From: JALOLV01 sp046295175
GTDB lineage: Bacteria > Bacteroidota > Bacteroidia > Cytophagales > Spirosomataceae
Direction of reading: 5' to 3'
Length of the DNA stretch: 64,000 bases
Assembly (NCBI GenBank): GCA_046295175.1
Contig: JBKBNY010000016.1
Coordinates: 46,631 to 110,630 of the forward strand
Shown here: positions 54,419-61,657 of the stretch, piece after piece
How positions within the stretch are numbered: the stretch's first letter is position 1
Layout of the letters: every line of letters starts with the position of its first letter
Position numbers and translations under genes: made by a program
The notes under the pieces: model-generated
Told to the model about the DNA's origin: nothing
Seen by the model: only the letters and a program-made list of their open reading frames with translations
The model's database searches: none

Positions 54419-55508
54419 GAAAGTTTATAACTGGCAGCAAGATGATTGGAGGCAATTCAAATACGACCAAGGTTTGTTTGAAGAATTAGACCTACATTTC
54501 ATGCAATTAGCAGGACAAAGTGTAGGCTATCTGAATAGTCTTTCTCAACAAAATCAAAATGAGTCTATCATCACGATTTTGGTTAAAGAAGCCATCAAAA
54601 CTTCAGCCATCGAAGGGGAATTAATTAGCCGAATCGATGTAATTTCTTCTATTAAAAAGAATTTAGGGTTTATCACTCCAAGCTACAAAATTAAAGATAA
54701 ACGCTCTGAGGGAATCGCTGAGTTATTGGTAAAAACAAGAGAAACTTTTGATTCAACACTCTCAGAATCAATGTTATTCGATTGGCATAAATTATTAATG
54801 AGAGGCAACTATTCTATTGAGGTTGGTCAATGGCGAACCCATGCAGAACCCATGCAGATTGTTTCGGGGGCAATGGGAAAAGAGAAAGTTCATTTTGAAG
54901 CCCCGCCGTCGAGTCGGGTAGAGACCGAAATGAAAGTTTTCATAGAATGGTTCAACCAATCATTAGATACTATAAAAAGCCCGATTATTCGCTCGGCAAT
55001 TGCACATCTCTACTTTGAAAGCATTCATCCTTTTGAAGATGGTAACGGGCGAATAGGTCGAATCATTGCCGAAAAAAGCCTTGCCCAATCGCTCAAAAGG
55101 CCGCTACTGATGAGTCTATCAACTGCTATTGAGGCCAATAAAAACGAGTATTATCAATCGCTACAAAAAGCCCAACGTAGTAATCAAATCAATGACTGGA
55201 TTACGTATTTTGGTAATACAATCATCAAAGCACAAGAAGATTTTATAAAAGAAATTGAATTTTATTTAAGAAAAACTCAGTTTTTTGACAATAAGAAAAA
55301 CCTGCTCAATGACAGGCAACAAAAGGTTATCAAAAGAATGCTCGAAGAAGGCGAGGATTTTTACGGAGGATTAAATGCCCGTAAATATCAAGCCATTGCC
55401 AAAACATCAAAAGCGACCGCAACAAGAGATTTACAAGATTTGATACAAAAAGAAATTATCTATTCGAGAGGAATTGGACGAAGTACAAATTATCAAATAA
55501 AGTTATAG
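54417..55508 (+). CDS. Fic-family AMP-transferase with N-terminal DUF4172 and C-terminal winged helix
   Basis: The 363-aa protein contains the Fic active site HPFEDGNGRIGR (about 204-215), which transfers AMP or a related group from a nucleotide to a target hydroxyl. The N-terminal DUF4172 region (YNWQQDDWRQFKYD) carries the inhibitory-helix motif TSAIEGE (about 62-68, fits S/T-xxx-E-G/N), so this is a class II, self-inhibited Fic. The C-terminus (about 300-363: KYQAIAKTSKATATRDLQDLI) is a winged helix. Together with the operator array over its promoter this suggests autorepression. The stop of the oxidase gene touches the operator. Confidence 0.93.
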   Translation: MKVYNWQQDDWRQFKYDQGLFEELDLHFMQLAGQSVGYLNSLSQQNQNESIITILVKEAIKTSAIEGELISRIDVISSIKKNLGFITPSYKIKDKRSEGIAELLVKTRETFDSTLSESMLFDWHKLLMRGNYSIEVGQWRTHAEPMQIVSGAMGKEKVHFEAPPSSRVETEMKVFIEWFNQSLDTIKSPIIRSAIAHLYFESIHPFEDGNGRIGRIIAEKSLAQSLKRPLLMSLSTAIEANKNEYYQSLQKAQRSNQINDWITYFGNTIIKAQEDFIKEIEFYLRKTQFFDNKKNLLNDRQQKVIKRMLEEGEDFYGGLNARKYQAIAKTSKATATRDLQDLIQKEIIYSRGIGRSTNYQIKL

Positions 55509-55660
55509 AAGAATAGAGAAAGTCACTCATTTTTTACATAACGATTCAATAATAAATTTTAACTTTTCTAAGAAAAACCAAATATAATTCTTTAAAATTT
55601 TAAGAATTGAGCGTTTTTTGTTTGTTTTACTTTGTAAAATAAAATCTTTACAATAAGCAA

Positions 55661-58216
55661 ATGACAAAAAACGCAATCGAGACACTTTTTACCCATGAGG
55701 TGCATAACAAATATCTCGTTTTTAATACTTTATTTTCGAGATTACCTTATGATAAAATGGCAAAAATCGGGCAACTGATGCCGTTTTTATTCGATATGTC
55801 GAAGACTGGTTTTGAAGAAGGCAAAGAGCCGAAAGAAATCATTGAAAAGTTTTTTGCTCACTACACGACCATCCAAGACGAAAAAGAAAAAATAGACCTC
55901 CTGTTCCGTTTTATTACCTACGTCGAGCGGCAAGTCGTGTTATTTGATAGTATCGAAGACTCCGCTTTTAGTAAACTGACCGACCTCAATGGCAAAGGTA
56001 CGCTTCTGCATACTTTGTATCTTGCCCAAGAGCAAAACAAGTTAGAAAAAGTAAAAGAAAAACTCAAAGATTTTAGGGTAAGGGTAGTTTTTACGGCTCA
56101 CCCGACCCAATTTTACCCAAATAGCGTACTCCGAATCATCCAAGATTTAGAAGAATACATCCATAAAAACGACATCAACGAGATTGATGCCCTACTCCAG
56201 CAGCTCGGCAAAACTCCGTTTATCAATCAAGAAAAACCAACGCCTTTCGACGAAGCCAAGAGTATCCTTTTCTACCTTCGTCACGTTTATTATGATGTCA
56301 TCGGCGAGATTCATCAAAAACTCAATTCGTTTTTAGAGAATGACCTAAGCGAGGCATCGCCAGTATTAGAATTAGGATTCTGGCCGGGCGGCGACCGAGA
56401 CGGTAATCCGTTTGTAACGAGCGATGTTACCGTAAAAGTGGCGATGGAGCTTCGTACCAATATTTTGAAGCGTTATTATGAAGATATAAAAGAAGTTAGC
56501 CGCCGACTGACTTTCAAAGGTGTGATGCCGCTACTGACCCAAATCAGTAATAAGCTCTATGCCAATATGTTTGGGCTTGCCAATGACCTTACGGTAGAAG
56601 AGCTGCTTTCAAAACTTTATGAGGTTCGAGAATTACTCATCAAAGAACATAAATCGCTGTTTTTAAGCAAATTAGACCGATTTATTCAGCAAGTAAGACT
56701 ATTTGGGTTGCATTTTGCAAGTTTAGATATTCGTCAAGATAGCAGTATTCACGAGCGTGTGATGCAGCAAATCAACGAAAAATACGGAATTTCGCCGCAG
56801 GATTACGCCGATTGGAACGAAGACGAAAAGGTGAAGTTTTTGATTGAAAAAGATTTGAAAATCAACGAAGACGACTTTGAAGACCCACTCGTCAAAGATA
56901 CATTCAAGACGATTCGAGCCATTCAAGAAATCCAGAAACTAAATGGCGAAAGAGCCTGCCATCGTTATATTATTAGCAATTCGACCTCAATCATACAAGT
57001 TTTAGAGGTTTTGGCGATGTTCCGTTTCTGTGGATACAGCCCCGAAGAAGTCAAAATAGATGTTGTGCCGTTATTCGAGACCATTGAAGGCCTCGACCAA
57101 TCGGAGAGTATCATGACCAAACTCTACGCCCTGCCGTATTATCAAAAACATTTGGCACTGCGTAATAAGCAACAGACAATCATGTTGGGCTTCTCGGATG
57201 GTACAAAAGATGGCGGCTACGTAAAAGCCAACTGGGAGATTTACCAAGCCAAAGAAAAACTAACGGCAGTATCAAACGCCAATGAGATTGGAGTCATTTT
57301 CTTTGATGGTCGTGGTGGCCCACCTGCTCGTGGAGGCGGAAAAACACACCAATTCTACGCTTCGCAAGGCTCAACGATTGCCAATAACGCGATTCAGGTT
57401 ACGATTCAAGGACAAACGATTACGTCGATGTACGGTTCGCCGTCGCAAGCAATGTACAATTTTGAGCAGTTGATTTCGGCAGGTATCATCAATGATGTAC
57501 TTCAAGATGAAAAATCAACGATAGATGATAACGAACGCCAAATTATCAATGAATTGGCTGAAATTGGGGTCGAAAAATACTTCGAGCTTAAAAATCATCC
57601 GCTTTTTGTACCGTATCTCGAACACAAAAGTCCGCTCAAATATTATGGTTCGACCAATATCGGTAGCCGCCCAACCAAGCGTAGTGCAGGTAAAAAATTA
57701 GCCCTTTCAGATTTACGGGCGATTCCGTTTGTGGGTTCGTGGAGCCAGTTAAAGCAAAATGTACCGGGTTATTTTGGATTTGGTTCGGCACTTCAAAAGC
57801 TGATTGACGAAGGTAGATTAGATGAATTAAAAGCACTTTATCAGAACTCGTTGTACTTCGCAACACTCGTTCAGAATAGCATGATGGCAATGACCAAGAC
57901 GTATTTTCCGCTGACATACTACATGAAAAAAGACCCCGAATACGGCGATTTTTGGCAGATTGTTCATGATGAATACCTGCTTTCGGTTAAGAATATGTTG
58001 CTCATTTCGGAACAATCGGTATTGATGGAGAATGAAGAATTAGGCAAAATGTCTATCGAATACCGAGAAAATATTGTGTTGCCATTGCTAACGATTCAGC
58101 AATTTGCCCTCCAAAAAATCGAAGAAACCAAAGACGAAACCTTAAAAGCCGCCTACGAAAAAATGGTTACTCGTTCGCTATTTGGCAACATCAATGCCAG
58201 CCGAAATTCGGCTTAG
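55661..58216 (+). CDS. ppc: Phosphoenolpyruvate carboxylase
   Basis: The 851-aa enzyme carboxylates phosphoenolpyruvate to oxaloacetate to refill the TCA cycle. Catalytic motifs are VVFTAHPTQFYPNS (His), GFWPGGDRDGNPFV, LHFASLDIRQDS, MLGFSDGTKDGGYVKANW (Lys/Asp), and the glycine loop FDGRGGPPARGGGKTHQF. The C-terminus ends RSLFGNINASRNSA, slightly different from the enterobacterial NTG end. The upstream 150 bp are AT-rich and gene-free. A terminator follows. Confidence 0.96.
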   Translation: MTKNAIETLFTHEVHNKYLVFNTLFSRLPYDKMAKIGQLMPFLFDMSKTGFEEGKEPKEIIEKFFAHYTTIQDEKEKIDLLFRFITYVERQVVLFDSIEDSAFSKLTDLNGKGTLLHTLYLAQEQNKLEKVKEKLKDFRVRVVFTAHPTQFYPNSVLRIIQDLEEYIHKNDINEIDALLQQLGKTPFINQEKPTPFDEAKSILFYLRHVYYDVIGEIHQKLNSFLENDLSEASPVLELGFWPGGDRDGNPFVTSDVTVKVAMELRTNILKRYYEDIKEVSRRLTFKGVMPLLTQISNKLYANMFGLANDLTVEELLSKLYEVRELLIKEHKSLFLSKLDRFIQQVRLFGLHFASLDIRQDSSIHERVMQQINEKYGISPQDYADWNEDEKVKFLIEKDLKINEDDFEDPLVKDTFKTIRAIQEIQKLNGERACHRYIISNSTSIIQVLEVLAMFRFCGYSPEEVKIDVVPLFETIEGLDQSESIMTKLYALPYYQKHLALRNKQQTIMLGFSDGTKDGGYVKANWEIYQAKEKLTAVSNANEIGVIFFDGRGGPPARGGGKTHQFYASQGSTIANNAIQVTIQGQTITSMYGSPSQAMYNFEQLISAGIINDVLQDEKSTIDDNERQIINELAEIGVEKYFELKNHPLFVPYLEHKSPLKYYGSTNIGSRPTKRSAGKKLALSDLRAIPFVGSWSQLKQNVPGYFGFGSALQKLIDEGRLDELKALYQNSLYFATLVQNSMMAMTKTYFPLTYYMKKDPEYGDFWQIVHDEYLLSVKNMLLISEQSVLMENEELGKMSIEYRENIVLPLLTIQQFALQKIEETKDETLKAAYEKMVTRSLFGNINASRNSA

Positions 58217-58256
58217 AATTCAGACTTAAATCAAGAAAAATAAACCCTAAGTCCAG

Positions 58257-58289
58257 CCCCCGTTATCGTCAGATGGCGGGGATTTTTTT
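58257..58289 (+). terminator. Terminator of ppc
   Basis: CCCCG and CGGGG close a 14-nt loop and are followed by ATTTTTTT, 41 bp after the stop. Confidence 0.7.
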
Positions 58290-58484
58290 GTCTGATTTCG
58301 ACAACAAAAAGTGTTCATTTTAGGTCGATAAATTCTGTTTATTCTGCCTCATAAATTATCGTTGATTTATCAATAATTATTTATAAAATCGTTTTTTTAA
58401 AATAAATTTTAAAAATTTTCAACATGCATAAATAACTCATAATCAGATATTTGTAAAATATTTTAAAAAATTATCAAAAAATAA

Positions 58485-58518
58485 TTTGGAAGTTACGAAT
58501 TCTTTTTTCGTAACTTTG
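58485..58518 (+). promoter_or_regulatory. Promoter with operator-like palindrome for the PcfJ/tRNA/Y-RNA/Ro60 locus
   Basis: TTTG (58485-58488) and TAACTTTG (58511-58518, perfect TAnnTTTG) are 22 bp apart. Between and overlapping them is an 8-bp inverted repeat, GTTACGAA (58492-58499) and TTCGTAAC (58507-58514), which could bind a repressor. Transcription would start shortly before the short ORF at 58545. Confidence 0.65.
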
Positions 58519-58544
58519 TAGCACAAAATCAAACAGAAAAATCA

Positions 58545-58637
58545 ATGCGAAACTATCACAAAAACATATCACTATCATGCGGAAGTAAAGCCCCGTTTGT
58601 GGTAGATTTGCATACAAGGCACAGGTATAATTTTTAA
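58545..58637 (+). CDS. Short leader-type ORF 1 (30 aa)
   Basis: ATG at 58545 to TAA at 58637 reads MRNYHKNISLSCGSKAPF and on to RHRYNF; the peptide is basic, with several His and Arg. It begins about 27 bp after a good promoter and is followed by an intrinsic terminator at 58663. It may be a translated leader whose translation affects termination, or the DNA may be only an RNA leader. Coding status is unproven. Confidence 0.4.
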   Translation: MRNYHKNISLSCGSKAPFVVDLHTRHRYNF

Positions 58638-58662
58638 GCGAGAACACGCCTATTTTTATCTG

Positions 58663-58692
58663 AGCCTGACCCCAAAAAGTCGGGCTTTTTTA
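58663..58692 (+). terminator. Terminator 1 in the leader
   Basis: AGCCTGAC (58663-58670) pairs with GTCGGGCT (58679-58686, one G-U) and is followed by a T-run. It lies between short ORF 1 and short ORF 2. Confidence 0.8.
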
Positions 58693-58749
58693 TTGCCAAA
58701 AACTTAAAACAATTATTAATTTTTAAACGAAAAAAATCAAGATAACAAA

Positions 58750-58914
58750 ATGCTAATGACCAGAAACATACATCCAACACCAGTAGGCTTACAAAGCTCG
58801 AATGGCTCTGCGTGGGAGATGGTATGCCCGATTAGCAGTTATCGCAACGATAAAAATGCACATTCAGATTTTGGAAAAGCAATACGACTGAGGTACGAGT
58901 ATTTATGCCCATAG
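58750..58914 (+). CDS. Short leader-type ORF 2 (54 aa)
   Basis: ATG at 58750 (alternative ATG at 58756) to TAG at 58914 reads MLMTRNIHPTPVGLQSSN and on to YEYLCP. No family was recognised. A second intrinsic terminator (58941) separates it from the PcfJ-like gene, repeating the ORF-plus-terminator arrangement of ORF 1. Coding status is uncertain. Confidence 0.4.
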   Translation: MLMTRNIHPTPVGLQSSNGSAWEMVCPISSYRNDKNAHSDFGKAIRLRYEYLCP

Positions 58915-58940
58915 ATGCGTTCGGCAAACGAATGCTGGCA

Positions 58941-58977
58941 AAAGCCCGACCTCAACACCACGAGGTCGGGCTTTTTT
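58941..58977 (+). terminator. Terminator 2 in the leader
   Basis: AAAGCCCGACCTC pairs with GAGGTCGGGCTTT over 13 bp, followed by T6. It lies about 50 bp before the PcfJ start, so read-through or antitermination is needed to express the downstream genes from the 58485 promoter. Confidence 0.88.
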
Positions 58978-59027
58978 GTTGCCCGCCCCAAACCGAAAAT
59001 AGTTTTCAACACAAGCAAAATACAGCT

Positions 59028-60323
59028 ATGGGCAAGCACCTACCAAAGGCCGAACGAAGAAGACTTTTGGAAGAAAAACAACAAGCCGAATTGCAAATAA
59101 AAATGGCATATCAGAAGTCGGCCAGAATCAATAAAAGTTTTGTGGTACTCATCGAAGATGCACAAAACGAAGCATTACGAAACGAGTATGCAAACAATGG
59201 CTTATACCAACAAATTGTTTCGTTTATCGTTCAAAATGAGCAAGTTACAAAGAAAGACTTGCTAAGTCAGTGGCTTAAAACTCTTACGTTTTTAGCCAAA
59301 AATTTAGAAAAAAAATGCCCCAAATGGTTTAAAAACATTGAGTTCATCAAGGCATTGACAGAAGTTGCCAAGTATCGTTCATCGTGGATTCGTCCGCTCG
59401 AAGAATGGCAACCCAAAAGCAAAGGAGAATACGAAAAGTTCAGAGATTTAGTGGCTTATTTGTTTGCCGAATACAAATATCCAGCATTTCTCAATCACAT
59501 ATTCTTCTACCAACAAGATTATTTCTTTATCAGAGATTTTATCTTTTTGGCACAAGGTGGCAGTATCAAATACATCAATTCGAGTATTCCGCTAACACAG
59601 AGAATGCGAGTTGAGTTTTTGAAAAGTTCCGAAGGTTTTAGGGTTTTTGAGGCATTCAGATACGCACAAGTAATTGGCTTAGGGGGCGACCAACTTTTGG
59701 CGTATCGAATAGCGTATTCGTGGCTCGGTCGAAACGAAAAACGTGATGAAGTTTTGTGGGAGGCCTTCATCCGAATTTTGATAAATGGCGGTATGTTTAA
59801 CCACGATAAAATCGGAGAATTGATTGATTATGTACGCTATGAATTGAACCAAAATCCAAATTATACGCTAAAAGGTCGAACCTTACAATCGTTGATTCGA
59901 CAAAGTGATAGTTGGCACAACACTTTTAGCAAAAACCTACGAAAACAAGGGTTAATCATCTGGAAGTCAGGCAATTTCGAGAACTATGAAACCACTGAAG
60001 GTACAAACGAAAAGATGGTTACATACAAAATAGTCGAATTGCTATCTAACAAAGAACTGACCGAAGAAGGCATTAAAATGCACCATTGCGTAGGGTCGTA
60101 CAGCTATTATTGCGAGCAAGGCAGAACACGCATCGTATCGCTCCGAAAATACAATTTGGGCATTGACGAAACCGAGCGTTTGGCAACCATCGAGGTTGAT
60201 ATGAGAAGCAAGCGAATTGTGCAAGCGAAGTATCGTTATAACCAAGCCATCAATTCAAAAGCCCTCAGTATTATTCACAATTGGGCAAGTTTGAATGGCT
60301 TTTCGATGGGTAAATATTTATGA
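59028..60323 (+). CDS. PcfJ-like protein
   Basis: The 431-aa protein ends with a PcfJ-like domain: KMHHCVGSYSYYCEQGRTRIVSL (His-His-Cys near 352), RLATIEVDMRSKRIVQAKYRYNQ and the terminal helix. The N-terminal three quarters are helical and rich in charged and aromatic residues (RRRLLEEKQQAELQIKMAYQK; KKCPKWFKNIEFIKALTEVAKY). PcfJ was named from a conjugative plasmid; its biochemical role is unknown. The ATG at 59028 is chosen because the frame upstream runs through terminator 2. The metallophosphoesterase gene starts 22 bp downstream, and then the RNA array. Confidence 0.8.
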   Translation: MGKHLPKAERRRLLEEKQQAELQIKMAYQKSARINKSFVVLIEDAQNEALRNEYANNGLYQQIVSFIVQNEQVTKKDLLSQWLKTLTFLAKNLEKKCPKWFKNIEFIKALTEVAKYRSSWIRPLEEWQPKSKGEYEKFRDLVAYLFAEYKYPAFLNHIFFYQQDYFFIRDFIFLAQGGSIKYINSSIPLTQRMRVEFLKSSEGFRVFEAFRYAQVIGLGGDQLLAYRIAYSWLGRNEKRDEVLWEAFIRILINGGMFNHDKIGELIDYVRYELNQNPNYTLKGRTLQSLIRQSDSWHNTFSKNLRKQGLIIWKSGNFENYETTEGTNEKMVTYKIVELLSNKELTEEGIKMHHCVGSYSYYCEQGRTRIVSLRKYNLGIDETERLATIEVDMRSKRIVQAKYRYNQAINSKALSIIHNWASLNGFSMGKYL

Positions 60324-60345
60324 ATAGATTAAAAAGATTATCAAA

Positions 60346-60912
60346 ATGAAGACAATTTGGTTTACGTCCGACCATCATTTCGGACATAAAAATATATGCA
60401 AATTCTCGAATCGCCCTTTCGACTCTGTTGAAGAAATGGATGAAGAATTGATAAAAAGGTGGAATGAGAGAGTTAAACCCAACGATGATGTGTATCATTT
60501 AGGCGATGTTGGGCTGTGTAATTCGGCCAGATTAAGGGAAATATTGGAGCAATTAAATGGCAATATCTTCTTGATTCGGGGCAACCATGATGGAGCTGCC
60601 GAAAGTTGCAAAAGCAGATTTGAATGGATAAAAGATTATTACAAACTCAAAATCCAAGACACTGGTTTTGAAGGCGGCGAACAGAGCATAATCTTGATGC
60701 ACTACGCCATGCGAGTTTGGGATAAAAGCCATTGGGGAACTTATCAACTTTACGGTCATAGTCATGGAGAATTACCCGACGACCCTAATTTACTTTCATT
60801 CGATGTTGGTGTAGATTGTCATAATTATTACCCTATTTCTTGGGAAGAAGTAAAAGAGATTATGAACAAAAAAACATGGACACCACCATTTGTGAAAGGA
60901 AATAAAAGATAA
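60346..60912 (+). CDS. Calcineurin-like metallophosphoesterase
   Basis: The 188-aa protein has the full di-metal signature: TSDHHFGHKNI (DxH), VYHLGDVGL (GDxx), LIRGNHDGA (GNHD), ILMHYAM and YGHSHGELP (GHxH). It resembles the small phosphoesterases found in phages and next to mobile genes. It lies 22 bp after the PcfJ-like gene and 26 bp before the first tRNA-like gene, so it is probably on the same transcript. A role in healing RNA ends (cyclic phosphate or phosphate removal) is possible by context only. Confidence 0.88.
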   Translation: MKTIWFTSDHHFGHKNICKFSNRPFDSVEEMDEELIKRWNERVKPNDDVYHLGDVGLCNSARLREILEQLNGNIFLIRGNHDGAAESCKSRFEWIKDYYKLKIQDTGFEGGEQSIILMHYAMRVWDKSHWGTYQLYGHSHGELPDDPNLLSFDVGVDCHNYYPISWEEVKEIMNKKTWTPPFVKGNKR

Positions 60913-60938
60913 AATCGAAACTAAATCAACGCAAAGTA

Positions 60939-61028
60939 GCATGGATGCCTGAGTGGTAAAGGGAATTGTTAATTAAAAAAACGGTTGGTCGAAAAAACGG
61001 CTCGTAGGTTCGAATCCTGCTCCATGCC
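60939..61028 (+). tRNA. Class II tRNA-like gene (Ser/Leu-like, anticodon loop degenerate)
   Basis: A perfect 7-bp acceptor (GCATGGA/TCCATGC), D-arm CCT-GAGTGGTAAA-GGG, a long variable arm GTCG-AAAAAA-CGGC, and a T-arm GTAGG-TTCGAAT-CCTGC are all present. The anticodon arm can pair AATTG/CGGTT, or TTGTT/AACGG, but the loop is 9-13 nt and A/T-only. No anticodon can be read with confidence. The GAGTGGT D-loop resembles tRNA-Ser. It may be a decoy or a degenerating tRNA. Confidence 0.7.
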
Positions 61029-61076
61029 AAAAACGCTATTTTAATTATTTATAAAATTTTTGAAAAATAATTTTAT

Positions 61077-61097
61077 CTACGCAAAAAGGCTGCGTAG
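61077..61097. repeat. Hairpin CTACGCA/TGCGTAG
   Basis: A 7-bp perfect stem with a 7-nt loop lies between the class II tRNA-like gene and tRNA-Pro. Its role is unknown. Confidence 0.6.
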
Positions 61098-61152
61098 TAG
61101 GTGCTGAAATTTGTATCATCAATTTGAAAATGATATTAAATCCATACAAATC

Positions 61153-61180
61153 GTAGAGACGTTGCATGCAACGTCTCTAC
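61153..61180. repeat. 28-bp perfect palindrome (GTAGAGACGTTGCA core)
   Basis: The 14-bp half GTAGAGACGTTGCA is followed by its exact reverse complement with no spacer. It resembles dispersed palindromic repeats. Two GTAGAGAC units recur after the Ro60 gene at 63860. Confidence 0.9.
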
Positions 61181-61198
61181 CAAAAAATATTAAAATAA

Positions 61199-61273
61199 CT
61201 GGGTGTTCCGCAGATGGTTACACGGGCTTGCTTTGGGAGCAAGAGTTCGCAGGTTCGAAACCTGCCACCCAGA
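61199..61273 (+). tRNA. tRNA-Pro (UGG)
   Basis: Acceptor CTGGGTG/CACCCAG, D-arm CCG...CGG, anticodon arm CTTGC-TTTGGGA-GCAAG (anticodon TGG), T-arm GCAGG-TTCGAAA-CCTGC and A73 are all intact. C1-G72 is the usual bacterial tRNA-Pro identity pair. CCA is not encoded. Confidence 0.9.
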
Positions 61274-61274
61274 C

Positions 61275-61368
61275 AAAATTGAGTGTCGTAAAATAGAACG
61301 GTCCGCCGCTGCGGTTACTTCGACTTTACAATTGCAAATAAACTCTATTTGTCAATTACCTCAATTTT
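61275..61368 (+). ncRNA. Y-RNA-like unit A
   Basis: The outer stem AAAATTGAG/CTCAATTTT (9 bp) is followed by a bulged T, a G-C pair and a T-A pair, an internal loop CGTA/GTCAAT, and an inner stem AAATAGA/TCTATTT. The loop keeps GTTACTTCG but has no T-arm. A 16-bp GC-rich repeat (61299-61314) interrupts the 5' side between AGA and GTTACTTCG. The unit begins 2 nt after tRNA-Pro and ends 8 nt before tRNA-Phe. Confidence 0.8.
61299..61314. repeat. 16-bp repeat CGGTCCGCCGCTGCGG inside unit A
   Basis: Identical to 62242-62257. Removing it restores the AGAGTTACTTCG junction seen in the other units, so it looks like an insertion. Confidence 0.8.
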
Positions 61369-61376
61369 ATCATAAC

Positions 61377-61449
61377 GGAAATGTAGCAAAGTTGGTCAAT
61401 GCATTGGTCTGAAAAACCAAGGATAGAGGTTCGAATCCTCTCGTTTCCA
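61377..61449 (+). tRNA. tRNA-Phe (GAA)
   Basis: Acceptor GGAAATG/CGTTTCC (one G-U), D-arm GCA...TGC, anticodon arm TTGGT-CTGAAAA-ACCAA (anticodon GAA), T-arm AGAGG-TTCGAAT-CCTCT and A73. All arms are intact. It sits between units A and B. Confidence 0.9.
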
Positions 61450-61450
61450 C

Positions 61451-61570
61451 AAGCAAGTGTCGTAGAGAAGAGTTACTTCGTAGCTAATTGGTAAGCAAAT
61501 CACGATTAATGATTCTATATAGGTTCGAATCCTATCAATTTTCGTACTCTTTTCGTCATTTACCTTGCTT
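61451..61570 (+). ncRNA. Y-RNA-like unit B with tRNA-like module
   Basis: Outer stem AAGCAAG/CTTGCTT, bulged T, G-C and T-A pairs, internal loop CGTA/GTCATT, inner stem GAGAAGAGT/ACTCTTTTC (9 bp, one G-U), then GTTACTTCG. The interior holds a D-arm (GCT-AATTGGTA-AGC), an anticodon-like arm (AATCA-CGATTAA-TGATT; position 33 is G, so unlikely to be read) and a T-arm (ATAGG-TTCGAAT-CCTAT). The acceptor stem is missing, its place taken by the Y stem. Confidence 0.82.
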
Positions 61571-61581
61571 AATTTCAATAT

Positions 61582-61654
61582 GTTGCGATTAGTGTAGTGG
61601 TAAACACGCTGGTCTGTGGAGCCAGTAAGGTCGGTTCAAATCCGTCATTGCAAC
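61582..61654 (+). tRNA. tRNA-His (GUG)
   Basis: G-1 (61582) faces C73, the tRNA-His identity pair. Acceptor TTGCGAT/ATTGCAA (one G-U), D-arm GTGT-AGTGGTAA-ACAC, and anticodon arm CTGGT-CTGTGGA-GCCAG (anticodon GTG) are good. The T-stem GTCGG/CCGTC has one T-T mismatch, a mild sign of decay. Confidence 0.87.
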
Positions 61655-61657
61655 CAA

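Larger units (their letters stand above)
58217..58544. other. 328-bp gene-free region between ppc and the RNA system
   Basis: The region holds the ppc terminator, then about 200 bp of very AT-rich sequence without an ORF, then the promoter and palindrome at 58485-58518. No other feature was seen. Confidence 0.6.

Noticed and set aside
58905..59027. N-terminal extension of the PcfJ-like ORF
   Set aside because: The frame crosses a perfect intrinsic terminator (58941-58977), so the ATG at 59028 is the likely start.
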